NCBI GenBank assembly: GCA_029204225.1
Contig: CM055095.1
Span: 19,739,450 to 19,803,449 of the forward strand
DNA: 64,000 nucleotides
Origin: Diphasiastrum complanatum
Taxonomy: Eukaryota > Streptophyta > Lycopodiopsida > Lycopodiales > Lycopodiaceae
Direction: 5' to 3'
Within the stretch, counting starts at the first letter, position 1. The number at the start of each line of letters is the position of its first letter. Shown one piece after another: positions 46,333 to 57,599 of this stretch. The translations under genes and the position numbers were made by a program. A model generated the notes under the pieces. The model was not told where the DNA came from. It did not search any database and worked only from the letters and a program-made list of their open reading frames with translations.

Positions 46333-46626
46333 GTTGAAGATGAATGCCAACCGCAGGAAGCAGTTCTAGAGCTAAGCGATTGGAAAGAGCAATTAGAAAG
46401 ATATCGGAAGCTCCGAGAAGATTTTTTCAAAACTCTTCAGGAATCTACTTAGAGTGGCAAATCACCTACCACTAACTATCGGGAAACTAAAACTTACTTC
46501 GATAATCTTCTTGACAAACCTGATAGCTTACCTGAAACAGTTTTTCTTAATATTCTTGATACAGTTGAACTGGATATCTCCGAACTAGATCCCGAGCCAC
46601 ATGTACCAGATATGGGGGCTCCATAA
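46333..46626 (+). pseudogene. unidentified acidic coding fragment
   Basis: About 97 codons readable on the plus strand with one TAG after LQEST: VEDECQPQEAVLELSDWKEQ, LERYRKLREDFFKTL, NYRETKTYFDNLLDKPDSLP, ETVFLNILDTVELDISELDP, ending PDMGAP and a stop. It is rich in Glu, Asp and Leu and probably helical. The even composition suggests once-coding sequence, but I recognise no retrotransposon or host family. It has no visible ATG and sits 32 bases before the copia G LTR, so it could be the end of another element or a captured host fragment. Confidence 0.4.
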
Positions 46627-46658
46627 CCGAGATTCACACATATATCCAATATCAAGTA

Positions 46659-47298
46659 TGACTATTTCAAATGTCAACTAGTTTGATAGTTTAGTCTAGA
46701 TTGTTCATAGTTTGATAAAATGCCATATACACATTTGAGGCCAATTTCATATTAGACTTAGAGTTTGACTTTTCATAGTTATATTAGTCTAAAATCATTT
46801 GAGTAAACACTTTTGGAAAGTGTGGGAATTCATATTACACGAGTTTTAGTAGATTCAAATTTGAGTAGCAGAGACATTGAATCTAGTCACAATAATAGTA
46901 GGGTTTTCTATTATGGAGGGAAAACAAAGTTTGAACATAGGTTTGGACCTGTTATAAAAGGTCGTGGAAAGAGATTCAACTCTCTCTCTCTTATCTCATT
47001 CATGCTTATACATGGTTCTCTTGGGTTCTACTATCCATTGGTGCACTATACTTGTGATATCTTGCAATTTTGTGTGTAGAATGTTCATTTATTGCTATTT
47101 TCAAATCCACACATGTGAAATACAGTAGATTACTGTAATTGTATGGACAACAACATTATTTTATATTTTGGTTCATGTTTGATCAAGATCTATTAGAGTT
47201 TGCATCTCATTCTTAGTGTAGATGCTGATTTTTCTACATTGGCAAGATTGATGAATTGTTGTCTTTCTAACCAAAGATCATTTTGTAGGTTTGGATCT
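46659..47298 (+). repeat. copia G 5' LTR
   Basis: Aligns through its length with the minus-strand LTR of copia I (56126-56773). Shared landmarks in the sense direction include aggcca, agtctaaa, cacttt(t/g)gaaagtgtgg and ggaccta/gttataaaagg. It starts near TGACTATTTCAAATG, and the end is damaged. CACACATGTG occurs at 47108. Confidence 0.75.
46953..46961 (+). promoter_or_regulatory. TATA box in the G LTR
   Basis: TATAAAAGG, conserved at the matching place of the copia I LTR (56493-56502, minus strand). Conservation between two diverged copies supports a real U3 promoter. Confidence 0.65.
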
Positions 47299-47871
47299 TA
47301 TCAGAGCTTGTGTTTCAGGTTACGAAGGAGGCATTCACATCTATCAATGATTTGGAGAAGATATCAATGCTAGAGCATGCTAGATTGGACTCTACACCAA
47401 AATCAAGTTTCTTGCATATGTAGATTGGATCTTTTGTAGATCAAAACTCTATTTAGGGTTATATTCTTGATCAATTCCAATTTCCAAACATACTTACTGA
47501 AAATGGCAAAGCCTAAGTGGTGGCTAAAAGATTCAATATCATTAGGCAATTGCATGTAGTTTTTGAAATAATCAATTTTTTGTGATTTTGTAAAAACTCT
47601 AATATTGATTGGATCTCTAGATTGTGAAGTTATTGAACTTCATTTGAGTGTGTTTCAATCTTAGGAAGTGGCAAGAGTCATTAGATTGAGGATAGATCAT
47701 AGATTGATCAAAATTTCACTATTCTATATGTTGATTTGCTTGGTATAAGTGCTAGAAGATAATTGAGAAGTTTTATATCTTTGTGATTTCCTTTTGAAAA
47801 CATTTGTTGTTATTCAAATGAGTGCTTTGTGCATTGAAACATGTTGAAAGAGAGGATCAGGTCATTGCTAC
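47299..47871 (+). other. copia G leader with damaged primer-binding site
   Basis: The LTR end runs ggatct-TATCAGAGCTTG. Copia I has TGGTATCAGAGCTTG here, so the first three bases of the tRNA-Met PBS and the LTR's last bases are deleted. No ORF of note in the leader. Confidence 0.7.
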
Positions 47872-49390
47872 ATGTCTACATCAAGTGGAGTCATGTTGGA
47901 AGCCAATGATAGGCTTACCTCAAGTGACTATTTATTGTGGAAAGTGCAACCACTGTCCGAACGAGGTGGTGGCCTCTCTTGGGACTGCACAGTCTCTCAA
48001 GATGGATATGCTCTTTTTAAGGAAATTAAACATTTTATGAAGAAATTAGACATCCTCAGAGTTACTTCTTGAAATGAATGATGTTTTGGATATTGTTGTA
48101 GGTTTGGAGAAGAGCCCATCAACAAAACAAGATCAAGTGAGGTATGAAAAGAGGGCCAAAAAGACTCTACACATGATAAAGATGAATGTTACCAATGAGC
48201 TTCTCAAGGAAGTTGGTAAGAGTATTTCATCAAGTGAGGCTTGGAAAGCTTTGAAGAAGCGTTATGAGTCCAAGTCCACTTCTAGAGTGTTGACTATAAG
48301 AAGGCAAATCTTTTCTTGTTTGCAAAAGAATGAACAAAGTCCAAATACTTTTATTTTGAGAGTGAAAGCATTGAATGATGAGTTGGCTTGCATTGATGAG
48401 AGCATTAAGGAAGGAGGGCTTGTTCAAGTTATTCTTAACGGATTGTTGGATGCTCATGATAACATTGTTCAAAGTCTTGCTATTCAAAAGACTTTGCCAA
48501 GGTTGATTGATCTTCAAGAGATATTGATCAATAAAAAATATAGGCTTCAAGCAAGAGGTGGATCTTCATCAACATCTCAAGTTGGAGAGGAGGCTATGTT
48601 CATCAAGGGCAAATTCAAGGGAAAAAGCAAAAGTAAGTGGTCTAAAGGGCAAAATCAAATGGAGGCTTCTTCAAAAGGCAAAAATAAAGATAGATCAAAG
48701 CTCAAGTGCTTCAATTGTGGCATCAAAGGACACTTTGCAAGTGAGTGCTACAAGAAGAAGAGAGATCAAGCAGACAAGCAAGGTAATCTTACTCTTGATG
48801 AGGACGGTTTGGATGTTCAAGATGCAAATGATGATGCTTTTGTCATGTCTTCATGTATGCTTGTTAATGATGGAGATCTAGATCCATGGTAGATTGATAG
48901 TGGAGCAAGTTCACACACAACTTTTCACAAAGAGTACTTCACTTCTTTGTTGGCATATGGAGATGACAAGAGGGTCTACATGGCCAATGATGGTGAGTGT
49001 GCAATCAAAGGGATTGGCACAATTCCTATTTCTCTCTCTACAAATAGGAATGCTTATTTGGAGGACTTTTTGTTCATGCCATCTATTACCAAGAATTTAC
49101 TTAGTGTGAGTCAATTGCTAAGTAAAGGCCTCAAATTTGAGTTTTTTGGAGATGCTTGTATGATCAAAAGGAAGGATATTTTGATTGAAAAAAATAAAAG
49201 ACAAGTGAAATTGTTCAAACTAGATGCTTGTGTTATTGCTAAACAAGTTGGATGTGTTGCAAGAGAGCAAATACCTATTGAAGAGGTTTGGCATAAAAGG
49301 ATGGGACACCTCAACTTCAAGTCATTGGAGATAATGGCCAGGAAGCAAGTTGTGATTGGTCTTCCAAGTTTCTTAAAAGTATCAATCATG
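47872..49390 (+). pseudogene. copia G gag-protease-integrase N-terminus
   Basis: Starts MSTSSGVMLEANDRLTSSDY, then a ~113-bp foreign stretch replaces a few codons after LLWKV and shifts the frame. Gag resumes at SLLEMNDVLDIVVGLEKS and continues to a CCHC knuckle CFNCGIKGHFASEC. A TAG at 48890-48892 replaces the second Trp before IDSGASSHTTF, the protease site. Integrase has VWHKRMGHLNFKSLEIM, the two His of HHCC, but the reading stops at FLKVSIMYILSL before the Cys pair, where the copia H LTR begins. Without the stop, the frame from gag to integrase is continuous. About 93% identical to copia I where compared. Confidence 0.87.
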
Positions 49391-50321
49391 TATATTCTCT
49401 CTCTATAATAGCATGCAATCTTACTTGCACAAGTTGAATAGTTTGTGCAATACATCGACTTGAAGCAGAAGCAGGATCGACTTTGTCAACATCCTGACAT
49501 CAACTCCATCGACATCGACATCTTCTCAAGGGTGAGGTAGTCAACTTGACTTGCTCGACATCTTTGACAATCATCGATTGTTACCATTCAAAATGGAGCT
49601 CTTCCTTTGCTCTGTCCGATGTAGACCATGCCACAGTTCATTTTAGTACTTTGTAGTAACTGCACTACTTCACGCTCGCTGCCCACATAGTTGTTATAAC
49701 TGTCACATGTATATATATATAACGACAACACACAATTGATAAACAATAGATGATAATGAAGAGTCATTTAGTGGTAGCATGATTCAGAGTTCCTCTGTGA
49801 ACTCTGATTTTATTAGAATTATTTGATTCCATAAGATCAGATATTTTAGAGAGAGTGAAAGTGATTCAATAAGTAGAGATAGTATTCAATCTATAACTAG
49901 CGTAGTAAGATCACAGCACATTGTGCAATATTACTATGAACCATTCTCGGGCATAGGATCATGATCTAATCGTTGTATTCACAACAACTTCATTCAGATT
50001 CTCTATTTTCTTATGTGTGTTCCACTGTGAATGCTTTCAAATAATTTCTCTCTCACTCACTGATACTCATTCCACAACTCACTCAGAATATCTAATCTCG
50101 AAGGAAGCATGGTTGTCTTAGATGCCTAACTGTCAGTGCTCCCTTATGGCTGTCATTGACACCTATAAGATGTTCTTCCTATCAATCTAAGTTGTAGTCT
50201 AAATCTTTAGTTTGGTAAAGATCCTATTATAATTGCATGTTGAGTTCTCTCTAATCATTCTACATCCATACAAAGAAACCCAACAAGTTGGTATCAAAAC
50301 AGTAGAAACCCAAAAAAGTGG
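49389..50321 (+). repeat. copia H 5' LTR (start approximate)
   Basis: Non-coding unit ending just before two tRNA-Met-like words: TTGGTATCAAAACAG at 50290 and TGGTATCAGAGCC at 50324. The second is a perfect standard PBS. TG starts at 49389 and 49443 are both possible. No 3' LTR was found. The unit begins where the copia G integrase is cut, suggesting H inserted into G. Confidence 0.6.
49710..49722 (+). promoter_or_regulatory. TATA box in the H LTR
   Basis: TATATATATATAA, about 320 bases into the LTR and 600 before the PBS. Plausible U3 promoter, but it is a simple TA repeat, so confidence is moderate. Confidence 0.45.
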
Positions 50322-50389
50322 TATCAGAGCCATCGTTTCAAACTATTATTAGTATTTAGGACTATTTTACAATTTCTTAGATCATTCAT

Positions 50390-52745
50390 CATGGAAGGTA
50401 CATTTCAGAAATCCACTTGATCAATGAGTACAACAGTGATGACTTCCACATGCGGAAATTCAAAATGAACATGATACTCACTAAAAAAGAACTCTGGGGA
50501 TACGTCAATGGTTCAATAGCCAAGCCAGCTGAATCTAACATGCTGACCACATTTGGGAAGCTAAGGATGGAAAATCTCTTGCCATTGTATCTCTAAATCT
50601 TAAAGATTCACAAATAGCTCATGTAGAAAATTGTTCTAGCTCCAAAGAAGCTTGGGACATTCTTACTGGTCTATATGAAACAACAGATGTGTCGACTCGT
50701 CTCTTCTTGAGAGAGAAGTTCATGTCGCTCAAGATAGTGAAGCAACCTCAATCACTAATCATTTGAATGAATTCAAAAGCTGCTAAATCAGCTAGCTATA
50801 GAGGTTTGCCAGTATCGAATGAAGATGCTAACATGTTTCTATTGTCTAGTCTTCCTCCCTCTTACGACAACTTAGTATTGATGTTGAGCAATGCTCCTGA
50901 CCTGTCTCTGCAAACGTTGGCAGCAAGTATTGCAGGAAGAAGTAAGAATGAATAACTTATCCATGTTGAATAATACAAATGCAATCGTCCTCTATTCGAA
51001 TAAGCAGCAGTTCTAGAAGAAGAAATCTTTGAAGGACAAGAAGACAAAAGCTGAGTAGACTGATTCGGACTAGCAATCACAACAACACAATTGACAACAT
51101 CAAAGACCAAAGACCAGATCTTCTACAAGTATTGCAAGAGAACCAATCATGACATCAAGGATTGTCAAGTTCTCAAGAAGAATGAAGCAAAGAAGAAGAT
51201 GCAGCAGGATGGAGGATCTGATTCTGCCAGAACCTCTCATAAAGACCCAACACTGCTAATGATACAAGATCAAGACAATAGAGATGCCCTTCTATGGCAT
51301 GACTCCATGCAAGTTCCTATTCGAAGATCTCACTCTAGCACATTCAGGGTATGTCTACTTCAGTGACCCAAGTACACAGATTGGAGGCCAAGGACCTATA
51401 CGCAATGACCTATATGCCTTCAATTTCCAAATGGCAAATTCACCTTGCTCAAGGATGTACTTTACGTATCCAAAATAACAAAAAATTTACTATCAGTATG
51501 CAAGCTCAGTGATAGGTTGTAGAGCTTTGTTCAATTTTGAAGAATGTACTATTTTGGATAAAAATCATAAAGAAGTCCTCTCTGCAAGCAGAGAATGTAA
51601 TTTGTACATTTTGAGTCATAAATATGCACTTCATGTGAGTACTTCAAATGCCCAGTTATGGCATCAAAGATTAGGACACTTAAACATGAGATCTATCTTG
51701 TATATGCATCATAATAGTATGGTCAAGGATCTAAACATTAATGTTGCCTCCACTGACATTCGACATGTCTATGAGATGTGCCTACTAGGCAAACAACCTA
51801 GATCAAAATTCTCAAAGGGACAAGCCACTAGAGCTAAGTTCATTTTAAGATTGATACATAGTGATCTGTGTGGCCCTATGAGTATTTCCTCTTTGGGTTC
51901 AGCACTATATTTTATCACTTTTATCGATGACTATTGAAGATTTACTAGTATTATGTTCATTAAGAACAAGTTTAAGACATTGACTATTCCAAAGGACTCA
52001 AATAGTTTGCTGAGACACAGACTGGTCAAAGACTCAAGACCCTGCGTACAAACAGTGGTGGAGAGTTCCTGTCAAATGAAATATTTGACTACTTATCATT
52101 ATGCGACATACGCACCATAGCAGAATGGAGTAGCCGAGAAGAAGAACCGAACACTACTAAATGTTGCATGATCAGTGATGTCAAATGCTCAGCTCCCCAA
52201 GAATTTTTGGGTTGAAGCAATTTCAATAGCTTGTTATCTACAAAACTATTCAAGCACCAAAGCAGTCGACTCAAAAACTCCCTTTGAAGTCTTTCGTAGC
52301 TTCAAACCTTGTCTCAAACACCTCCAAGTCTTTAGTTGTCTTTGTTATGTGCAGATTCTTTCTGATCTGAGAAGCAATTTATTTTGTTAGCTACAGGAGT
52401 ATCTTCATTGGATATTCGACATCACACAAAGCCTATCGAATCTACAATGTCAGGTCAAGCCATATCTTAGTTAGTCGAGTTGTCATCTTCCTCGAAGATA
52501 GATTCTATGACTTCAAGCAGAAGCAGCCAATGCAAGAGTTCATTCCAATGACTCCCATCACCATCGACAGGCCTCAACCTGAGACTATTTTGACAATCAA
52601 AAATACCCATGTCGCACAACAAGGAAAATCATAATCTCAGCAACTAGTTTTTGTTTAAAAATCTGTCTGACATGGACAAGAGCCTGATCGTTATATCCCT
52701 CAAGCATTCATCAATTACGATGAACCTGCCTTAGTAGCAGAATAG
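50390..52745 (+). pseudogene. copia H gag-protease-integrase (truncated)
   Basis: Starts MEGTFQKST, then DDFHMRKFKMNMILTKKELW, CSSSKEAWDILTGLYETTD and LFLREKFMSLKI: a UBN2-type copia gag. NEDANMFLLSSLPPSYDNLV follows. The knuckle reads YKYCKRTNHDIKDC, so its first Cys is Tyr. Only the tail of protease is clear (LYVSKITKNLLSV). Integrase: LWHQRLGHLNMRSILYM, VYEMCLLGKQPRSKF, LIHSDLCGPMSISSLG, then LRTNSGGEFLSN, where Asn replaces the second catalytic Asp, and NGVAEKKNRTLLNVA. It ends in the RT linker near FINYDEPALVAE. RT and RNase H are absent. Many stops. Confidence 0.83.
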
Positions 52746-52955
52746 TGATTAGACTATGGATTTGACATATTACATGAGAAACTTGTGCTTACAATGGGAA
52801 AAGATCAATGAACAAAAACATCTATTTACCAAAATTTGATTTCAAAGAGCATTGTGAAAGCTGTATTAATCTAAGAGTGAAAGAGCGATGGCATTCAGTT
52901 CTTATAGCATAAAATAAATCCAAGTCCTAAAAAATAATTCAAAATTATATTTTTT

Positions 52956-53036
<81 letters not shown>

Positions 53037-53089
53037 TCTATTGATCTTTGGTTATGAAGACAACACTATTTACACCATTTGCAATGTAG
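52746..53089. other. non-coding junction with TA microsatellite
   Basis: A+T-rich sequence after the truncated copia H, including the TA run at 52959-53032. No element termini recognised. Confidence 0.5.
52959..53032. repeat. (TA)37 microsatellite
   Basis: An uninterrupted TA run of about 74 bp. The Tyr-Ile open frame over it is a by-product. Confidence 0.95.
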
Positions 53090-53245
53090 AAAATCAACAT
53101 TTACTTGATGAAAGAGATGTAAACTCAACAAGATATTGATCAAACATCAAACATCAAACATATGACAAAATGAAGTTGCTTTTCATACAATAACAGTACC
53201 CTACTGTATTCACACATGTGGATCCAAAAAATAACACCTTGAAGA
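53090..53245 (-). repeat. copia I-family LTR remnant
   Basis: Resembles part of the I LTR near 56230-56360: cagtacc/agcaagctactgtatt, then cacacatgtggatcc against cacatgtgtggatct, then aaaataac. It directly follows the cut end of the I integrase reading frame, so RT, RNase H and most of the 3' LTR appear deleted. Confidence 0.55.
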
Positions 53246-53314
53246 TACTTGTCTTTCCCTTAATGTTCTCCTTGGCTTTTGACTTGACGAAGGTCCATCA
53301 TCATCACCATCCAA

Positions 53315-55530
53315 AGTAGGATCCTTTTCATCATCCATCCACACTACCATCAATCATGCTTGAAGATACTTTTGAAATGTTCCCCTCATCAAAAATGACA
53401 TCTCTACCAACAATCACTTTGTTAGTAGAAGGAATGTAAACCTTGTAGGCTTTACTCACCTCACTATATCCAACAAAAATACCTCTTCTTGAAGATGGAT
53501 CCTCCTTAGTCCTATCATCAAGAGTAGTGTTGACATAACATGTGCATCCAAAGATTTTTAGAAAGTTGATACTCGGCCTCTTGAATAGCATCTCAAAAGG
53601 TCTCCTTCCATCCAAAATAGCACTCGACCACCTATTGCACAAGAAATTGGCACACAACAAAGCTTGATACCAAAATGGTTTGTCAAGATTGGCACTTAAC
53701 CTCATAGCTTTAGCACTTACACATAAATTCCTATTCTTCCTTTCAGCCACTCCATTTTGTTGTGGGCTTCATGTTGTATACTCCCTCTTGATCCCATGCT
53801 CATCACAAAAGGCCTTGAACTTGGTAGATATGTACTCACCACCATTGTCATTCCTTAAGCACTTGATCCTTGTGGATTGCATTCTTAAGCTTGATAAAGA
53901 CATCATACACTTCATCCTTGCTCTTTAGTAGATAGATTCAACAAAATTTACTAAAATCATCAATGAATGCTACATACATCTTAGCTCCACTATTGCTAAT
54001 TGTAGTAAATCCATGAATATCCGAATGTACAAGTTGAAAAGGCTTTGTAGATTTAGATACGGATCTAGTATAATGTAGTCTATGTGACTTAGACAAAGCA
54101 CAAGACTCACGAACATGTTTGATGCCACTTAAGAAACTTGGAAGACCTATCACAATCTTCTTCCTAGCCATTACCTCCAATGACTTGAAGTTGAGGTGTC
54201 CCATCCTTTTATGCAAAACCTCGTGAATAGGTATTTGCTCCCTTACAGATCCAACTTGGTTAGCAATAACACAAGCATCTAGGTTGAACAACTTCCCTTG
54301 TCTTTTAACTTTTCCAATCAATACATCCTTTCTTTTGATCATACAAGCATCTCCATCAAACTCCACCTTGAGGCCTTTACTTAGCATTTGACTTACATTA
54401 AGCAAATTCTTGGTAATAGATGGAATAAACAAGACATCCTCCAAATGAACATTCCTATTTGTAGAGAGAGAAATAGGAATTGTGCCAATCCCTTTGATTG
54501 CACACTCACCATCATTGGCCATGTAGATCACCCTCTTGTCATCTCCATATGCCAACAAAGAAGTGAAGTACTCTTTGTGAAAGGTCATTTGTGAACTTGC
54601 TCTACTATCAGTCCACCAAGGATCTAGATCTCCATCATTAGCAAGCATACATGAAGACATCACAAAAGCATCATCATTTGCATCTTGAACATCCAAACCA
54701 TCCTCATCAAGAGTAAGATTACCTTGTTTATCTCCTTGATCTCTCTTCTTCTTGTAGCAATCACTTGCAAAGTGTCCTTTGATGCCACAATAGAAGCACT
54801 TGAGCTTTGATCTATTCTTCTTTTTGCCACTTGAAGAAGCTTCCACTTGATCTTGCCCTTTAGAACACTTACTTTTGGTTTTGCCCTTGAATTTGCCCTT
54901 TGTGAACATAGCATCCTCTTGAGGTGTCGATGTAGATCCACCTCTTGCTTGAAGCCTATATTCCTCATTGATCAAGATCTCTTGAAGGTCCATCAAACTT
55001 GGCAAAGTCTTTTGAATAGCAATAATTTGAACAATGTTAGCATGAGCATCCAACAAGCCATTATGAATTACTTGAATAAGCTCTCCTTCCTTAATGCTTT
55101 CATCAATGCAAGCCAACTCATCATTCAATGCTTTCATCCTCAAAACAAAAGTACTTAGACTTTCTTCATTCTTTTGCAAACAAGAAAAGATCTGCCTTCT
55201 TAGAGTCAACACTCTAGAAGTCACACTTGGATTCATAAAAACTTCTCCAATAAATCCCGAGCTTCCAAAGATGATGTGCACTTACCAACTTCCTTGAGAA
55301 GCTCATTGGTAACATTCATCTTTATCATGTGTAGAGCCTTCTTGGCCCTCTTGTCATACCTCACTTGATCTTGTTGTGTTGCTGGTCTCTCCTCCAAATC
55401 TACAACAATATCCAAAACATCATTCATCTCAAGAAGTGACTCCATCCTCACTTTTCACAATGAATAGCTACTTGAGGTAAGCCTATCATTGGCTTCCAAC
55501 ATGACTCCAATTGAGATTGCCTTGTAGCAA
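53315..55530 (-). pseudogene. copia I gag-protease-integrase (truncated)
   Basis: Minus-strand sister of copia G. Gag starts near 55500 with MRMESLLEMNDVLDIV following shortly. A small frameshift lies near 55245. Then 447 codons are open from 55281: RVLTLRRQIFSCLQKNEESL, knuckle CFYCGIKGHFASDC, protease WWTDSRASSQM (DSGA changed to DSRA), KSLEVMARKKIVIGL, ALSKSHRLHYTRSVSKSTKP, LVHSDIHGF and AFIDDFSKFC, then a stop for Trp. After a frame change, LRNDNGGEYISTKF and NGVAERKNRNLCVSAKAMRL keep the other two catalytic residues. It ends GRDVIFDEGNISKVSSS with no RT. Confidence 0.88.
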
Positions 55531-56125
55531 TGACCTGATCTTCTTTTTCAACTTGTTTCAATGCACAAAGCACTCCTTTGAACAACAACAAATGCTTTCA
55601 AAAGAAATCACCAAGGTTTGAAACTATCTCACAAATTTTCTTCTAGCACTTATACCAAACAAATCGACACATAGTATCATGGAATCTTGATCAACCTATG
55701 ATCTATCCTCATTCTAATGACTTTTGCCACTTCCTAACATTGAAACACACTCAAATGAAGTCTTGAAACCTCACTATCTAGAGATCCAATCAAAATTAGG
55801 GTTTTGACAAAATCACAAAAAAATTGACTTTTCCAAATCTACATGCAAATGCTGAAAATTTGATATGCAATCTATTAGCCACCACTAAAGCTGATCCAAT
55901 GATCCAAAAATCAGCCAAATCCAGTACGTGAAATTAAAAATCAAAATTGATCAAGTTTATAGACCTATATAGGGTTTTGATCTACAAAATATCCAATTTA
56001 CAAAAGCAAAAAACTCAATTTTGGTGTAGAATCCCCTCTAGCATGCTCTAGACTTGATTTCTTCACCAAATCATTGATAGATCTGATTTGCTCCTTTATA
56101 ACCTGTAACACAAGCTCTGATACCA
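55531..56125 (-). other. copia I leader with tRNA-Met primer-binding site
   Basis: The minus strand next to the LTR reads TGGTATCAGAGCTTG (56111-56125), a good initiator tRNA-Met PBS. The rest is non-coding and aligns with the copia G leader. Confidence 0.8.
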
Positions 56126-56773
56126 TGTGAAAGTTTTCAGATCCTTAAGATCCAATCAACTTGAAAGATCTTTGATTAGAAAGAGAAATACCCTACCAAT
56201 CTCACCAATGTAAAAAAATCAGCATCTACACACAAAATGATATGCAAACACTAATAGAACTTGATCAAACTTGAATGAAATGATAAAGTACTATTGTTGT
56301 CCATACAAAACCAGCAAGCTACTGTATTTCACATGTGTGGATCTGAAAATAACAATTATAGATCATTCTTCACATAAAATTGCATGCAATCACAAGTACA
56401 GTGCACCAATGGATAGTAGAACCCAAGAGAATCATGTATAAGCATGAAATGAGATAGAGAAGAGAGAAGATCACTCTCTCCATGAGTTACATCCTTTTAT
56501 AATAGGTCCAAACCCTATTTGGCCACTTGGCTTTTCCTCCAAAATGCTAACCCTACTATTTTTGGGTCTAGATTCAAAGTACCCAACATTCAAATTTGAA
56601 TCTACTCAAACTCGCCTTCTAACTTCTCCACACTTTCAAAAAGTGTCTATTCAAATGACATTTAGACTAATGAACTTTGAAAAGTCAATATCTAAGTCTA
56701 AAAACAAAGTTGGCCTCAATATGCCAAATATGAAAATATAGCAAATATGATGAAACTAGTTGAATCTTTCACA
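56126..56773 (-). repeat. copia I 5' LTR
   Basis: A 648-bp unit from TGTGAAAGATTC at 56773 to TTTTCACA at 56126 on the minus strand. It carries CACATGTGTGG near 56330 and a TATA box at 56493-56502. It is followed on the right by part of a second, diverged copy of the same LTR start. Confidence 0.8.
56493..56502 (-). promoter_or_regulatory. TATA box in the I LTR
   Basis: TTATAAAAGG on the minus strand, matching the box in the copia G LTR. Confidence 0.65.
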
Positions 56774-57018
56774 CCCTCCATATCAAATTTCCCACTATTA
56801 ATGTAGACTAGATTCATTGAACCAAGTGTTCAAATTTGAACCTTCCAAACGTGACCTTCTATCTTTCCCACACTTTTCAAAAGTGGTAATTCAAATGAAC
56901 TTTGACTAAAATAACTTTCATAAATTTTATCTCTAAGTCTAAAATGCATATTGGCCTAATATTGACAATAAACCAAAATATGACTAAACTTGACTAAACT
57001 AGTTGAAATTTTGTCACA
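56774..57018 (-). repeat. partial older LTR of the I/G family
   Basis: A diverged repeat of the first ~230 bases of the I LTR: both end on the plus strand in aactagttgaa and a ttcaca/tcaca terminus, with shared ctaagtctaaaa, caaatttgaa and ccacactttt. It looks like an older LTR into which copia I inserted, or an LTR-end tandem. Confidence 0.65.
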
Positions 57019-57599
57019 CTTCTTCTTCAACTAGTTTTGGCATAGTTTTAACCATAGAACTTTGATCCAACTTTAGAATGATCTTTATCCTACGTATAGA
57101 TCTCCTTTCTAATGTTCTAAAATATGAGATAATTCCTCCATGCTTCAAAATTTGAACTCTCTGGAAAATTACAACAACCAAAAAATAAATGTGAGTGATG
57201 AACACTTGCTTGCTTGTCTCCTCCATATTTGTCCTTTCTTGATATGTCTCCACCATAAAACTCCATGAATGAGCCTCCATTGCCATCTTGCCACAAGATA
57301 TCATCAATACTTGATGACTTGGCCATGAATGAGTGACATAATGAACCTCAAATAGCTTCATTTCCATTAGAAAAATTAGCCAATAATGCTAGTACAACTC
57401 CAACATCAAATGCAAACCAATGTAGCTAGTTTTACCATATCTTGACAATTGCACACATCCACATGAAATAGCTCAAACACAAGATAAAAGAAGTAAAGCA
57501 AACTTGAACAACACTTCCTTGCTGTTATTTTAACCTTACTTGAGTCTTTATACACCTACAAAAATGAAGCAAAATGTGAATCAAAATGAATGAAACGCG
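57019..57599 (-). other. 3' spacer and polypurine-like tract before the older LTR
   Basis: On the minus strand, the sequence ends gttgaagaagaagtg just before the LTR start at 57018, a purine-rich tract in the right place. A 117-codon open frame (57367-57014, starting MEMKLFEVHYVTHSW) covers it, but I recognise no domain and it reads into the tract itself, so I do not call it a gene. Confidence 0.4.

Noticed and set aside
52954..53139. Tyr-Ile repeat open frame
   Set aside because: It is a by-product of the TA microsatellite.
57014..57367. 117-codon minus-strand frame starting MEMKLFEVHYVTHSW
   Set aside because: It runs through a polypurine-like tract into an LTR start and shows no domain, so it is probably an untranslated 3' spacer.
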